From contig CAJXSO010000001.1 in the NCBI GenBank assembly GCA_913061505.1, forward strand, positions 186,001 through 250,000: a stretch of 64,000 nt of DNA, read 5' to 3'. Source of the stretch: an uncultured Lutimaribacter sp. GTDB taxonomy: Bacteria; Pseudomonadota; Alphaproteobacteria; Rhodobacterales; Rhodobacteraceae. Under the pieces are notes generated by a model that worked only from the letters and a program-made list of their open reading frames with translations, ran no database searches and had not been told where the DNA came from. Position 1 is the stretch's first letter. Every line of letters starts with the position of its first letter. Of the stretch, positions 8,155-20,080 are shown one piece after another. The translations under genes and the position numbers were made by a program.

Positions 8155-10521
8155 ATGCGCATCTCAGAGATTTTCGAAACCATGGCCCTGGGCCCCGCCC
8201 CCGAAAGCGCAGCCGAGGCACAGGCCTGGCTGCAGCGCCACAGCGCGGGCTTTGGCCATTTTATCAACGGGCGTTTCACCCCGGCCCAGCCCGCCTTTGA
8301 CAGCACAAACCCCGCAACCGGCGCCAGGCTGGCACGGCTCAGCCACGCAGGCCAGCCCGAGATTGATGCCGCAGTGGCCGCCGCCGGGCGCGCGCAAAGG
8401 CGCTGGGCGGCGCTGGGGGGGCATGGGCGCGCGCGCTATCTTTATGCTTTGGCGCGCATGGTGCAAAAACACGCGCGCCTTTTTGCGGTGCTCGAGGCGC
8501 TGGATAACGGCAAGCCACTGCGCGAAACCCGCGATATCGATATCCCGCTGGTGCATCGGCATTTCTATCACCACGCAGGCCATGCCCAATTGCTAGAGGC
8601 GCATTTCCCCGGCCAAGGCCCCTTGGGGGTATGCGCACAGATTATCCCGTGGAATTTTCCGCTGTTGATGCTGGCCTGGAAACTGGCGCCTGCCCTGGCT
8701 GCGGGCAATTGCGTTGTGCTGAAACCGGCCGAGCAAACATCGCTGACTGCCTTGTTATTTGCCCAGATCTGCCACGAGGTGGGCCTGCCCCGCGGTGTGG
8801 TGAATATCATCACAGGCGATGGGGAAACCGGCGCCGCACTGGCCGCCCACCCGGGCGTGCAAAAAGTGGCCTTTACCGGATCCACCGATGTGGGCCGCGC
8901 CATTCGCCGGGCCACCGCCGGGCAAGGCAAGGCGCTGACGCTAGAGCTGGGGGGCAAATCGGCCTATATCGTTTGCGAGGATGCCGATATCGACAGCGCC
9001 GTCGAGGGGCTGGTGGATGCGATCTGGATGAACCAGGGGCAGGTCTGCTGCGCAGGCGCGCGGCTGTTGGTGCAAGAGGGCATTGCAGAAACCTTTCTGG
9101 CCCGGCTGCGCGCGCGTATGGCCAAGCTGCGCCTGGGCGACCCGCTGGATAAATGCATCGATATCGGGGCAATTGTCAGCGCCCAGCAGGCCCAGCGCAT
9201 CGCGCAGATGCTGGCAACCGCCCCCGAGGGCAGTGTCTATCAGCCGGCCCAGCCCTCCCTGCCCGAGGGCGGGCATTTCGTGCCGCCCACGCTGGTGTGC
9301 AACCTGCCACAGGCCCACCCCCTGATGCAGGAAGAAATCTTTGGCCCGGTGCTGGTTGCCTGCAGCTTTCGCACCCATGCCGAGGCGATAGAGCTGGCCA
9401 ACAACACCCGCTATGGGCTGGCCGCCACGATCTGGAGCGAAAATATCAACCTGGCCCTGGGGCTGGCACCACAATTGGTGGCCGGCGTTGTCTGGATCAA
9501 TTGCACCAATATGTTCGATGCCGCTGCCCCGTTTGGCGGGCTGCGCGACAGCGGTTTTGGCCGTGAAGGCGGCCCCGAAGGCATGGCCGCCTATCTGGCC
9601 CCCGTGGCCAAGGGCCAGCCAGCAAAACCTGTGCCGGCCTTTGGCCCAAGGCAGGGTGCCACGCCGGCCAGCGCGGGCCTGCCTGCCATTGATCAGACCC
9701 AAAAACTATATATCGGGGGCAAACAGGCCCGGCCGGACAGCGGCTATAGCCAGCCTGTTTACGGCGCCAAGGGGCAGCTGTTGGGCCATGCGCCCCAGGC
9801 CAACCGCAAAGACCTGCGCAACGCGGTGCAGGCGGCGCAGGCGGCCCGTGGCTGGGCCAGCAGCAGCGGGCATGCGCGCGCACAGGTGCTGTATTATCTG
9901 GCAGAAAACCTGCAATCGCGCGCCGATGCGCTGGCCCATGCCTTGAATGACATGACCGGGCGCCGCGATGGCATGGCCGAGGTGGACACCAGCCTAGAGC
10001 GGCTATTCACCTATGCGGCCTGGGCCGATAAATACGATGGGCGTGTGGCCAATGTGCCCTTGCGCGGGCTGGCGCTGGCGCTGCGTGGGCCGGTGGGCGT
10101 GATCGGCGCGCTTTGCCCTGATGATCTGCCCTTGCTGGGGCTGATATCGGTTTTGGGCCCGGCACTGGCGATGGGAAACCGCGCTGTTGTGGTGGCCTCG
10201 CAGCCCTTTCCGCTGGTGGCGGGGCCGGTTTATCAGCTGCTGGAAACATCCGATATCCCGCCAGGCGTTGCCAATATCCTGACCGGCCAGCATGCCGAGC
10301 TGGCCCCGCATATGGCCCGCCACGCCGGCATTGATGCGATCTGGGGGTTTAGCAACACCAACCTGTCGGCCGATATCGAAGCCGCCAGCGCCGATACGCT
10401 GAAACGCACATGGGTGAATAATGGCCGCAACCCCGATTGGTTTGGCCCCGCAGGCGCGGGGCGTGCCTTTTTAGACGCGGCAACCGAGGTGAAAACGGTT
10501 TGGGTGCCCTATGGCGAATAG
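8155..10521 (+). CDS. Two-domain aldehyde dehydrogenase (ALDH16 family)
   Basis: A 788-residue protein. Residues about 35-490 form a complete NAD-dependent aldehyde dehydrogenase, with the NAD-site FTGSTDVGRAI, the general-base region TLELGGKSAYIV and the catalytic Cys in NQGQVCCAGARLL. Residues about 515-788 are a second ALDH-like domain with a Rossmann part (PVGVIGALCPDDLPLLGL) but without the Cys-containing catalytic subdomain. This matches the ALDH16 family, known from mammals and from roseobacters such as Loktanella, in which the truncated second domain is structural. Position after deoC suggests acetaldehyde or another deoxyribose-derived aldehyde as substrate; that is inference. Confidence 0.85.
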   Translation: MRISEIFETMALGPAPESAAEAQAWLQRHSAGFGHFINGRFTPAQPAFDSTNPATGARLARLSHAGQPEIDAAVAAAGRAQRRWAALGGHGRARYLYALARMVQKHARLFAVLEALDNGKPLRETRDIDIPLVHRHFYHHAGHAQLLEAHFPGQGPLGVCAQIIPWNFPLLMLAWKLAPALAAGNCVVLKPAEQTSLTALLFAQICHEVGLPRGVVNIITGDGETGAALAAHPGVQKVAFTGSTDVGRAIRRATAGQGKALTLELGGKSAYIVCEDADIDSAVEGLVDAIWMNQGQVCCAGARLLVQEGIAETFLARLRARMAKLRLGDPLDKCIDIGAIVSAQQAQRIAQMLATAPEGSVYQPAQPSLPEGGHFVPPTLVCNLPQAHPLMQEEIFGPVLVACSFRTHAEAIELANNTRYGLAATIWSENINLALGLAPQLVAGVVWINCTNMFDAAAPFGGLRDSGFGREGGPEGMAAYLAPVAKGQPAKPVPAFGPRQGATPASAGLPAIDQTQKLYIGGKQARPDSGYSQPVYGAKGQLLGHAPQANRKDLRNAVQAAQAARGWASSSGHARAQVLYYLAENLQSRADALAHALNDMTGRRDGMAEVDTSLERLFTYAAWADKYDGRVANVPLRGLALALRGPVGVIGALCPDDLPLLGLISVLGPALAMGNRAVVVASQPFPLVAGPVYQLLETSDIPPGVANILTGQHAELAPHMARHAGIDAIWGFSNTNLSADIEAASADTLKRTWVNNGRNPDWFGPAGAGRAFLDAATEVKTVWVPYGE

Positions 10522-10545
10522 GGCAGCCAGCGTTTAATCGGGCGT

Positions 10546-11853
10546 TTAATTGGCGGCCAGCCCCTGCGGCTGGCCCACGACGACAAATGTCAGCAGCGCA
10601 GGATCCATCAGGCGCCGCGCCACGCGGGCCACATCGGCCTGGGTGACAGCCTCGATACGGGCGTTGCGGGTGTTGACATACTCGCGATCAAAGCCTTGCA
10701 GCTGCATGCCCACGATGATCTTGGCAATCGGGCCATTGCCATCAAAGCGCAGCGGATAGGCGCCGGTAAGATAGGTGATCGCGTCTTGCAATTCTTCGGC
10801 CGTAACCCCGTTTTCAGCAGCCTCGGCCCATTGCTGGCGGATCACCTCAACCGCCTCGGCCACCCGATCGTTGGCCGACGACACCGACCCCTGCCAAAGA
10901 TCTGCATAATCTTTGTCGCCCAGATAGGTATAGATGCCATAGGTCAGGCCACGCTTTTCGCGCACCTCGCTCATCAAGCGGCTTTCAAAGCCACCGCCAC
11001 CCAGAATGTGATTTAACACGAAGGCGGGAAAGAAATCGGGGTCATCCAGCCCCAGCCCCGGCTGGCCAAACAGCACCACCGATTGCGGCGTGGGAAAATC
11101 CACCACATGCACCCCGCCATCAAATGCCAGATCGGCAGGCCCGGGCAGGGTGGCCTGCCCTGTGGGCAGATCGCCCAAAAGCTGGTCAAGCAACACCCCC
11201 AGTTCTTCGGCGGTGATATCGCCCGCAGCACCCACAAACACGCGGTTGCGCACCAACAGCGTGCGATGCGCCTGCTGCAGATCAGCCCGCGACAGCGCCG
11301 CCACGCTTTCCACCGTGCCATCTACCGGCTGGCCATAGGGGTGGCTGGCAAATATGCGCGCATCAAAGGCGCGCCCGGCAATGGCGCGCGGGTCTTTCAG
11401 ATCTGAACGCAGGTTCGACAGCATTTGCGCGCGCACCCGTTCGATCGCGTCATCATCAAACCGCGGCTGCACCAGCGATTGGCGCAGCAAATCTACCGCC
11501 GCATCGCGGTTTTCGCTAAGAAATCGCGCAGATACGCTGATTGTGTCATCCGACGCCCCATAGCTGAACGAGGTGGCCAGCGCCTCGGCTGCGCGGGCAA
11601 AGCCACGGGCATCCATATCGCCTGCCCCCTCTTCCAACAGCGCAGCCATCAGGCTGGCCACGCCCTTCTTACCCTCAGGATCCAGCACCGCGCCGCCGCG
11701 AAACCGCAGCTCGAGCGCGGTAAAGGGAATAGAATGATCCTCGACCAGCCATGCGGTAATGCCGCCGGGCGATGTGACTTGCTTGATCTCAACGCCCGCG
11801 CGCGCAGGCAGGGCTACAACCACCAAAATCAGCGCAAAAACAAAGCGAATCAT
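10546..11853 (-). CDS. M16 peptidase-like protein, inactive partner subunit
   Basis: A 435-residue exported protein (signal peptide MIRFVFALILVVVALPARA) with the two-lobed M16 fold. The zinc motif HxxEH is absent: the equivalent segment reads VASLMAALLEEGAGD. It does keep the glycine-rich C-terminal M16 features (ILGGGGFESRLMSEVREKRG, YTY). It is therefore the non-catalytic subunit of a heterodimeric M16B peptidase, as in mitochondrial processing peptidase and its bacterial relatives. The start at 11853 has a GAGGAGG ribosome site and overlaps the stop of the catalytic subunit gene as ATGA, so the two are made in equal amounts by coupled translation. Confidence 0.88.
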   Translation of the reverse strand: MIRFVFALILVVVALPARAGVEIKQVTSPGGITAWLVEDHSIPFTALELRFRGGAVLDPEGKKGVASLMAALLEEGAGDMDARGFARAAEALATSFSYGASDDTISVSARFLSENRDAAVDLLRQSLVQPRFDDDAIERVRAQMLSNLRSDLKDPRAIAGRAFDARIFASHPYGQPVDGTVESVAALSRADLQQAHRTLLVRNRVFVGAAGDITAEELGVLLDQLLGDLPTGQATLPGPADLAFDGGVHVVDFPTPQSVVLFGQPGLGLDDPDFFPAFVLNHILGGGGFESRLMSEVREKRGLTYGIYTYLGDKDYADLWQGSVSSANDRVAEAVEVIRQQWAEAAENGVTAEELQDAITYLTGAYPLRFDGNGPIAKIIVGMQLQGFDREYVNTRNARIEAVTQADVARVARRLMDPALLTFVVVGQPQGLAAN

Positions 11854-13181
11854 TGCGTTGCCTCCTCGGACATCAACCAACCAGTCACCGATTGCCGCCG
11901 GTCCAGCACCGCCCGGGCGGCCGCCATCACATCATCGGCCGTCACCGCCTGCAGCACCTGCGGCCAGTCTTGCACATCGGCAATGGTTAGGCCCTGCGTC
12001 AGCGCCCGGCCATAGCGGTTTGCCAGCCGTTCCACATTGTCGCGGTCATAAATCTCGGCCGCCTTTACCTGCATTTTGATCCGCGCCAGCTGCGCCTCAT
12101 CAACGCCGGTTTTCACAAAATCTGCCAAAACCGCATCCATGGCGTCCTCGGCCTGCTGCAAAGACACGCCCGGCGCGGGCACAACGACCAGATCAAAACT
12201 GGTCTTGTCTAGCGCGCCGCCACCGTAAAACGCCCCCGTATAGACAGCAGTTTGGCTATCAAATTGCAGCTTTTCCGCCATAACACTGGTGGTGCCACCG
12301 CCCAAAATTTCGGCCAAAATCGTTAGCGCCGCCGCGGTTTCCTGGGCGCCACTGTCGCGCTCGGGCGCCAGATACGAGCGCGAAACATAGGGCTGGGCCA
12401 CGCGTGCATCGCGAAACACCAAGCGCCGCTCGGCGGTTTGGGGCGGCTCTTGCGGGCGTATGCGCGCCGGCAAATCGGGGTTGGCGGGCAGCGGGCCGTA
12501 ATATTGCTGCGCCAGGGCGCGCACCTCTTGGGGGCGCACATCGCCCGCCACAATCAAAATGGCGTTGTTGGGGGCATAGTAGCGATCGTAAAAGGCGCGT
12601 GCCTTTGACTGATCAAGCGCCACCATTTCATGGCGCCAGCCAATCACCGGCACGCCATAGCGGTGGTTTAGAAAAAGTGCGGCGTTCTTTTGCTCGCGAA
12701 ACAGCGACGAGGGGTCATTTTCCACCCGCTGGTTGCGTTCTTCGATAATCACATCGCGTTCGGTGGCCACGTCTGTTTCAGACAGACGCAGGTTGACCAT
12801 GCGATCGGCCTCCATCTTCATCATCAGCGGCAGGCGATCGGCGGCAATGCGCTGGTAGTAGGCGGTGTAATCATAGCTGGTAAAGGCATTATCCGAGCCG
12901 CCATTGCGCGCAACCGTGGCCGATAATTCGCCCGGCGCCATATTTTCCGTGCCTTTAAACAAGAGATGTTCCAGAAAATGCGCCACGCCCGAGGCGCCCG
13001 GCGGCTCGTCGGCGGAACCGGCCCGATACCACACCATATGCACCACCACCGGCGCGCGGTGGTCTTCGATGACCACCACTTCCATGCCGTTATCCAAAGC
13101 AAAGCTGCTTACCTGCGCACCCGCACGCAGCGGCAAGGCGATCAATAAAAGCGAAACAACAGGTGCAAGATAGCGTAACAT
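11850..13181 (-). CDS. M16 zinc peptidase, catalytic subunit
   Basis: A 443-residue M16 peptidase with a signal peptide (MLRYLAPVVSLLLIALPLRAGA) and the inverted zinc motif HFLEH near residue 69, followed by LLFKGTENMAPGE and the distal metal-binding Glu region about 75 residues on (ERDVIIEERNQRVENDP). It should act in the periplasm, degrading or processing peptides together with the inactive partner encoded immediately downstream. The pair follows lspA and a DUF3035 lipoprotein on the same strand, with a 128-nt gap after the latter. Substrate unknown. Confidence 0.92.
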   Translation of the reverse strand: MLRYLAPVVSLLLIALPLRAGAQVSSFALDNGMEVVVIEDHRAPVVVHMVWYRAGSADEPPGASGVAHFLEHLLFKGTENMAPGELSATVARNGGSDNAFTSYDYTAYYQRIAADRLPLMMKMEADRMVNLRLSETDVATERDVIIEERNQRVENDPSSLFREQKNAALFLNHRYGVPVIGWRHEMVALDQSKARAFYDRYYAPNNAILIVAGDVRPQEVRALAQQYYGPLPANPDLPARIRPQEPPQTAERRLVFRDARVAQPYVSRSYLAPERDSGAQETAAALTILAEILGGGTTSVMAEKLQFDSQTAVYTGAFYGGGALDKTSFDLVVVPAPGVSLQQAEDAMDAVLADFVKTGVDEAQLARIKMQVKAAEIYDRDNVERLANRYGRALTQGLTIADVQDWPQVLQAVTADDVMAAARAVLDRRQSVTGWLMSEEATQ

Positions 13182-13280
13182 AGGATCCCCAAAACCGTTT
13201 GGTATGGCCTATAGATACGGCAAAATCCCCCAGCGGCAAGGCGCCTGACGGGGATGTGAGCGCAGCGCGCGCTTTGGCCC

Positions 13281-13325
13281 GGGTTGGTTTGGCGCGGGTC
13301 GGTTTGGCCCTAGTCGGTTTGGCCC
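13281..13325. repeat. Three 15-bp tandem repeats spanning a stop codon
   Basis: Three adjacent 15-bp units (consensus GGGTCGGTTTGGCCC on the plus strand) lie across the 3' end of the DUF3035 gene. The stop codon (plus strand cta, 13310-13312) falls inside the last-translated copy: a CCG-type codon in the neighbouring copies is TAG here. Adjacent DNA at 13267-13280 is a partial fourth copy. Confidence 0.85.
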
Positions 13326-13837
13326 GCGGGCGGCACCGAGGGGGTGGGCACGCCTTGACGGCGGAACGCTTGGTTGGCGGCCTCGGCATCCAGCGTCTGG
13401 CCGCTGTAGACCTCGTTATATTTGTTCTTGATGAAGATGCGCAGCTTTTGGAACCGGCCCATACGGCGGCGCAAATCTTCGTCCTCAGAGGCCAGGGTTT
13501 GGCGGATCGCTGCATCTTGGCCATTGCGCGCGGCGCTTTGCACCAAAGCGGCATCAGCGGCTGGCACCGATTGCGCGGCCAATGCATCGGGGCTGCCGCC
13601 CAGTTGCGCCACGGCATCGGCCAATGGGTTTTGATCGGTCAGGTTGGTGCCACCCGGTGTGGGGGTGGGCAGGGCAGTGAGATCTTTGGGCTGTTCCAGC
13701 GGCTTGCCGGGCACCACCAGAAATTCATCTGGCCCATTGTTCATGCTGGACAGGTTGCGCAGCTGCGGCGCCTCGCGCGGGCCTGTGCAGGCGCCCAGCG
13801 CCAAAACTGCAACCATCGCCAAGGCAGGGTATTTCAT
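13310..13837 (-). CDS. DUF3035 lipoprotein
   Basis: A 175-residue predicted lipoprotein. The signal peptide MKYPALAMVAVLALGAC ends in a lipobox (LGAC), and the mature protein opens with a Pro/Asn-rich linker containing the DUF3035 core (NGPDEFLVVPGKPLEQPKDL). The remainder is low-complexity and Gln/Ala-rich. I use the start at 13837 because it gives a proper lipoprotein signal; the upstream in-frame extension would overlap lspA. Function unknown; it is consistently next to lspA and the M16 genes in Rhodobacterales as far as I know. Its 3' end lies in a 15-bp tandem repeat that supplies the stop codon. Confidence 0.85.
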   Translation of the reverse strand: MKYPALAMVAVLALGACTGPREAPQLRNLSSMNNGPDEFLVVPGKPLEQPKDLTALPTPTPGGTNLTDQNPLADAVAQLGGSPDALAAQSVPAADAALVQSAARNGQDAAIRQTLASEDEDLRRRMGRFQKLRIFIKNKYNEVYSGQTLDAEAANQAFRRQGVPTPSVPPAGQTD

Positions 13838-13896
13838 GTGATCTGTCCCGCTTCTGTCATGAACGGCCCAAGCAATAGACCATTGCGCGCCCCGCG

Positions 13897-14379
13897 TCAC
13901 GAGGCGTTTTTTGCACCCGGCGTCTCGCCGCCGAACAGCGCCAGCCCGAATGCACCGGCAAAAATGGTAATATCGGCCACGTTAAAGGCATAAGGGTTGG
14001 CGATGCCGCAGCACGACATATTCAAAAAATCCGCCACCGCACCATAGATCAGCCGGTCGATGACATTGCCCAGCGCGCCCCCCAAAAGCAGGCCCGCCGC
14101 CACATGCCCGGGCCAGCCCATGGGCGTGCGGCGCAGCCACCACAGCACGCCTGCCATCACCACCAAGGCTACCGCAATCAACACCCAGCGCGCCAGATCT
14201 GCCTGCCCCGAAAACAGGCCGAAATTGATGCCATCATTCCACGCCATGCGCAGGTTCAAAAACGGCGGCCACACGTCAATGGCCAAGACATTGCGCAGGT
14301 CTAGCACATGCACCACAAAGTATTTGCTGAATTGATCCAGCAAAAACGTGATCGCAGCCACCCACCAAACCAAACGCAT
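13897..14379 (-). CDS. lspA: Lipoprotein signal peptidase
   Basis: LspA (160 aa) is the inner-membrane aspartyl protease that cleaves signal peptides of diacylglyceryl-modified prolipoproteins. Four hydrophobic helices are visible, and the two catalytic aspartates lie in GNVIDRLIYGAVADFLN and FNVADI. Two ATG codons compete for the start. The first (14388) overlaps the AAAGGA ribosome site, so the second at 14379, 8 nt downstream of it, is the better choice. The next gene downstream encodes a lipoprotein, a natural substrate. Confidence 0.93.
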   Translation of the reverse strand: MRLVWWVAAITFLLDQFSKYFVVHVLDLRNVLAIDVWPPFLNLRMAWNDGINFGLFSGQADLARWVLIAVALVVMAGVLWWLRRTPMGWPGHVAAGLLLGGALGNVIDRLIYGAVADFLNMSCCGIANPYAFNVADITIFAGAFGLALFGGETPGAKNAS

Positions 14380-14399
14380 GCCTGACATCCTTTTGCAAA

Positions 14400-14414
14400 C
14401 GGGCGCGCCGCCCG
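14400..14414 (-). terminator. Short GC hairpin after purH
   Basis: A 6-bp perfect stem (CGGGCG/CGCCCG) with a 3-nt loop lies 13 nt beyond the purH stop, in the 47-nt gap to lspA. Only TTT follows on the minus strand, so termination would be weak and readthrough into lspA is likely. Confidence 0.4.
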
Positions 14415-14426
14415 GCGACCGCGGCC

Positions 14427-16016
14427 TTAGTGGCGGAAATGGCGCATTCCGGTAAAGACCATGGCCAGCCCTGCCTCGTCGGCGGCGGCGATCACCTCGT
14501 CGTCGCGCATCGAGCCGCCGGGCTGGATCACGCAGCTGGCACCGGCGGCGGCAGCCTCGAGCAGGCCATCGGGAAAGGGGAAAAACGCATCCGACGCCAC
14601 AGCCGAGCCAACCGCCGGGCTGGTGCCCAAGCCCAGCTCGGCCGCCATGCGCGTAGCCTTGAGCGCGGCGATATTGGCGCTGTCAACGCGGCTCATCTGG
14701 CCGGCACCAACGCCCACGGTGGCCCCGTCTTTTACATAGACGATGGCATTAGATTTCACATGTTTGGCCACTTTCCACGCAAACAGCAGGTCATGCATCT
14801 GCGCCTCGGTCGGGGCCTTTTTGGTGACAACGCGCAGGTCTTGCAGGCCTAGGGTGCCGTTGTCTTTGTTTTGAAACAGATAACCGCCTGCAACCTGCCG
14901 GATGGTCATGCCACCCGCCGCGGCATTGGGCAGCGCATCGGTGGTCAGCAAACGCAGGTTTTTCTTGGCGGCAAAGATCTGGCGGGCCGCGTCGCTGGCG
15001 CCGGGCGCAATGACCACCTCGGTGAAAATCTGGGTGATTTCCTGCGCGGTTTCCTCGTCTAGCGGCTGGTTCAGCGCCACAATGCCCCCAAAGGCCGAGG
15101 TGCGATCGCAATCAAACGCCGCGCGATAGGCCTGCAGCAGGCTGGTGCCGCGCGCCACACCACAGGGGTTGGCATGTTTGATGATGGCGCAGGCCGGGCC
15201 ATCGGCCGGGTCAAACTCGGCCACCAGCTCGAATGCGGCATCGGTATCGTTGATGTTGTTATAAGACAGCTCTTTGCCCTGATGCTGCCGGGCCGTGGCC
15301 ACACCGGCACGCGCGGTGCCATCAACATAGAACGCAGCCTGTTGATGGGGGTTTTCGCCATAGCGCAGGGTTTGTGCCAGCTGGCCTGCCACCACCCGGC
15401 GGCGCGGTGCAACCTCGCCAATGGCATCGGCCATCCAGCTGCTGACGGCGGCATCATAGGCGCCGGTGCGCGCATAGGCGATCTGGGCCAAACGCTGGCG
15501 AAAGCCAAAGCTGGTTTGGCCATCGTGCTGTGCCATCTCGTCGAGCAGGGGTTGATAATCTTCGACATCGACCACCACGTTCACGAACGCATGGTTTTTG
15601 GCCGCCGCGCGGATCATCGCCGGGCCACCGATATCGATATTCTCGATCATCTCATCATAGGCCGCGCCCCGCGCCAGCGCTGCCTCGAACGGGTAGAGAT
15701 TGACAACCAACAGATCAATCGCGCCGATGCCGTGCTGCTCCATCGCCTGTTGATGCGCCGCATCATCGCGCAGCGCCAGCAAGCCGCCGTGCACATTGGG
15801 GTGCAGGGTTTTCACCCGGCCATCCATCATTTCAGGAAAGCCTGTCACATCGGCAACATCACGCACAGCCAGCCCCGCATCGCGCAGGGTTTTGGCCGAA
15901 CCGCCCGTAGACAGCAATTCGACACCACGGGCCGCCAGGGCCTGTGCCAGCTCTATCAGGCCAGTTTTATCGGATACAGAAAGCAAGGCACGGCGGATCG
16001 GGTGCAGGTCGGTCAT
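14427..16016 (-). CDS. purH: Bifunctional AICAR transformylase / IMP cyclohydrolase
   Basis: PurH (529 aa) carries out the last two steps of de novo purine synthesis: formylation of AICAR with 10-formyl-THF and ring closure to IMP. The N-terminal MGS-like cyclohydrolase domain occupies about residues 1-145 ([39 protein letters not shown]). The C-terminal transformylase has [33 protein letters not shown] and [11 protein letters not shown], and the protein ends in the usual MRHFRH. Length is normal. It follows the heparinase-like gene by 17 nt on the same strand and is probably cotranscribed with it. Confidence 0.98.
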   Translation of the reverse strand: MTDLHPIRRALLSVSDKTGLIELAQALAARGVELLSTGGSAKTLRDAGLAVRDVADVTGFPEMMDGRVKTLHPNVHGGLLALRDDAAHQQAMEQHGIGAIDLLVVNLYPFEAALARGAAYDEMIENIDIGGPAMIRAAAKNHAFVNVVVDVEDYQPLLDEMAQHDGQTSFGFRQRLAQIAYARTGAYDAAVSSWMADAIGEVAPRRRVVAGQLAQTLRYGENPHQQAAFYVDGTARAGVATARQHQGKELSYNNINDTDAAFELVAEFDPADGPACAIIKHANPCGVARGTSLLQAYRAAFDCDRTSAFGGIVALNQPLDEETAQEITQIFTEVVIAPGASDAARQIFAAKKNLRLLTTDALPNAAAGGMTIRQVAGGYLFQNKDNGTLGLQDLRVVTKKAPTEAQMHDLLFAWKVAKHVKSNAIVYVKDGATVGVGAGQMSRVDSANIAALKATRMAAELGLGTSPAVGSAVASDAFFPFPDGLLEAAAAGASCVIQPGGSMRDDEVIAAADEAGLAMVFTGMRHFRH

Positions 16017-16033
16017 TTTATGTTGGGCTCCGG

Positions 16034-17806
16034 TCAGTCAGTCGTCAGGTCCATCTCGTCCCGGTGCAAATCACGTATCGACATGGGCGTTTCATGCGCC
16101 TTGGCCAGCGACCACCGGATGCGGGTCGCATAATCTATCGCGCGGGCAGATAAAACGACTTGTTTGGTCGCACGGGGCTGAATCCGGCCTTTTTCCAAAT
16201 AAACCGACGGATCGAGCCGCATTTGCGCATGGCCATCATGGCGCAGCACCCAAATCTCGCCGCTTTTCAGCGCCATGCTTATGGCCTGCCCCGCCATATC
16301 AAGGCTGGCATCAACATCGGGGTGCAGATGAAACCTTATGTCAAAGCCAAGCCCCTGCAATTTGGTGTTTTCCAGCATCGCATCAAAGCGGCGCTTGTCG
16401 GCCTCCTCAATCGCCAGCAGCATATCTTCGCCCTGCAGCTCGCGCCCGTCTAGCGACAGCTGCAGCTGCCGCGCATGGGTAAGCCCATGGGTGCGCACAT
16501 AGCCGTTATGCCCCCCCTCAAAACGCAGCGCCTGCTCGGTGCGGCCCAGCTCGATGGGCACGGCGGTGGGCCGGTCAACCAGCCATTCCCCCCGCGCGCC
16601 ACGCCGCCCCAGCCGGGCGCTGGAAAACCCCTCGATTGCCAGGGTCGAATGGCTGGCGGTGGCGCGCCCCGCCCGGCGCCATTCCACCCCAAAGGTCACG
16701 CCAGAGCCGCAATTCACCACCAAGGGCCTGCGCCCCGATGTCAGCTCGAACGCCAAAGTCGAGGCATGCGCCCCCATCGATGCAGCCCCCTGTGGGGGCG
16801 GGGCGGCATCGATGATCAGGCTGGTGCGGCCCGCAGTTTGGCGCACAAACCCCATCGATAGCCCCTCGGGGTGCAGCCCGCGCACAGCTGCCGCCGCCAA
16901 GGCCTGATCCAACCGCCCCTCGGGCCCGCGCCCGCCCCCATGAAACCGCGCCAAACCGCCATCGGCATGGCGCAAACTGCGCAGCGTGGGGGCGATACGC
17001 TCGATCGCGCTGCGATGGGCCTCGCCGATGGGTAGCTGGGCCTCGCGCAGGGCGGTTGCGGCCCATGTCAGCAGGGTAAATACCTCTAACAGCTCTTCTG
17101 GGTTGCGGGTGGGGATCCCGCCATCACCATCGATTTGCTGGGCGCATTCCCGCGCCAGCGCCTGGCAGGCAGGCGCCACATGCCGGCCCATCCCCTGCAA
17201 CGAAAGCCCCGCATAGATCAGGCCGGTCAGCGCCTCGAACCGGGGCAGGCCGGGGGCTGCGGCCTGCCAGCGCCGCGCCAAAAAATTGGCCTGTTGCGCC
17301 AAGCTGCGGTAAAATAGCGTGCTTTCGCGGGCGTCTTGGGCGCGCAGCACGAATAAGGCGTGATGGATCCAGCGGATCAGCCGCCGCCCGGCCAAATCCG
17401 GGCTCCAGCCGGCGCCCCGCCCGCGGCCATCGCGGGCGATCCATTGCCACAGCCATGCCTGCGCCGCCAAACGCGCCGGGGTATCGCCCACGGCTGCCAG
17501 ATCATCGAGCCAGGCAAAGCCCTGCAATTCTTCCTCAAAGGCCTCATCGGGCGGGGTGATATCCCACAGCCCCTGCTGGGCATCGGGCTGGGCGCCAGTC
17601 TGGGCGTTGGGCTGGGCCTGCACCAAATGCCCGGCAAACATGAAATTGCCTGCCAGCAACTGCCGCCCGCGCGCCACGCTGCCCACAGTGCGCGGTTCTG
17701 GCTGGCTGACAAAGCCAGTGGCAGGCCGCGCCAAGGTGCTGCGCCACGCCTGAACCCGGTTCATCAGCCGCACCCATCGTGCCAAAAAACTGTGAGGCTG
17801 CGCCAT
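16034..17806 (-). CDS. Heparinase II/III-family protein
   Basis: A 590-residue protein with an N-terminal alpha/alpha toroid (about residues 80-330, rich in Trp and Arg) and a C-terminal beta-sandwich starting around residue 360, where the family motif appears as [17 protein letters not shown]. There is no evident signal peptide. The family includes polysaccharide lyases, but this conserved alphaproteobacterial branch next to purH has no established substrate. A ribosome site AAGGCAGGTGA precedes the ATG. It is the promoter-proximal gene of the heparinase-purH unit. Confidence 0.8.
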   Translation of the reverse strand: MAQPHSFLARWVRLMNRVQAWRSTLARPATGFVSQPEPRTVGSVARGRQLLAGNFMFAGHLVQAQPNAQTGAQPDAQQGLWDITPPDEAFEEELQGFAWLDDLAAVGDTPARLAAQAWLWQWIARDGRGRGAGWSPDLAGRRLIRWIHHALFVLRAQDARESTLFYRSLAQQANFLARRWQAAAPGLPRFEALTGLIYAGLSLQGMGRHVAPACQALARECAQQIDGDGGIPTRNPEELLEVFTLLTWAATALREAQLPIGEAHRSAIERIAPTLRSLRHADGGLARFHGGGRGPEGRLDQALAAAAVRGLHPEGLSMGFVRQTAGRTSLIIDAAPPPQGAASMGAHASTLAFELTSGRRPLVVNCGSGVTFGVEWRRAGRATASHSTLAIEGFSSARLGRRGARGEWLVDRPTAVPIELGRTEQALRFEGGHNGYVRTHGLTHARQLQLSLDGRELQGEDMLLAIEEADKRRFDAMLENTKLQGLGFDIRFHLHPDVDASLDMAGQAISMALKSGEIWVLRHDGHAQMRLDPSVYLEKGRIQPRATKQVVLSARAIDYATRIRWSLAKAHETPMSIRDLHRDEMDLTTD

Positions 17807-17841
17807 TCACCTGCCTTCTTCGCATGTCTCCCGGTTCAGAT

Positions 17842-17870
17842 AGATTAGCCAAGCAACAATTCCTTGTCAC
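17842..17870 (-). promoter_or_regulatory. Candidate promoter of the heparinase-purH operon
   Basis: On the minus strand, GTGACA (17870-17865) and TAATCT (17847-17842) are separated by 17 nt, 35 nt upstream of the start codon. The -35 match is good and the -10 match is poor. Confidence 0.3.
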
Positions 17871-17921
17871 GGCAAACCTGTCCTTTCGCAGGGTCCATCC
17901 TACCCAAAAGCACAGGCGATT

Positions 17922-20018
<2,097 letters not shown>

Positions 20019-20080
20019 TCAGGATGTGACCAAGGCGGCCAGTTTGTCACCCCCAAACGCCGCGTAACCCGCGCCCAGCG

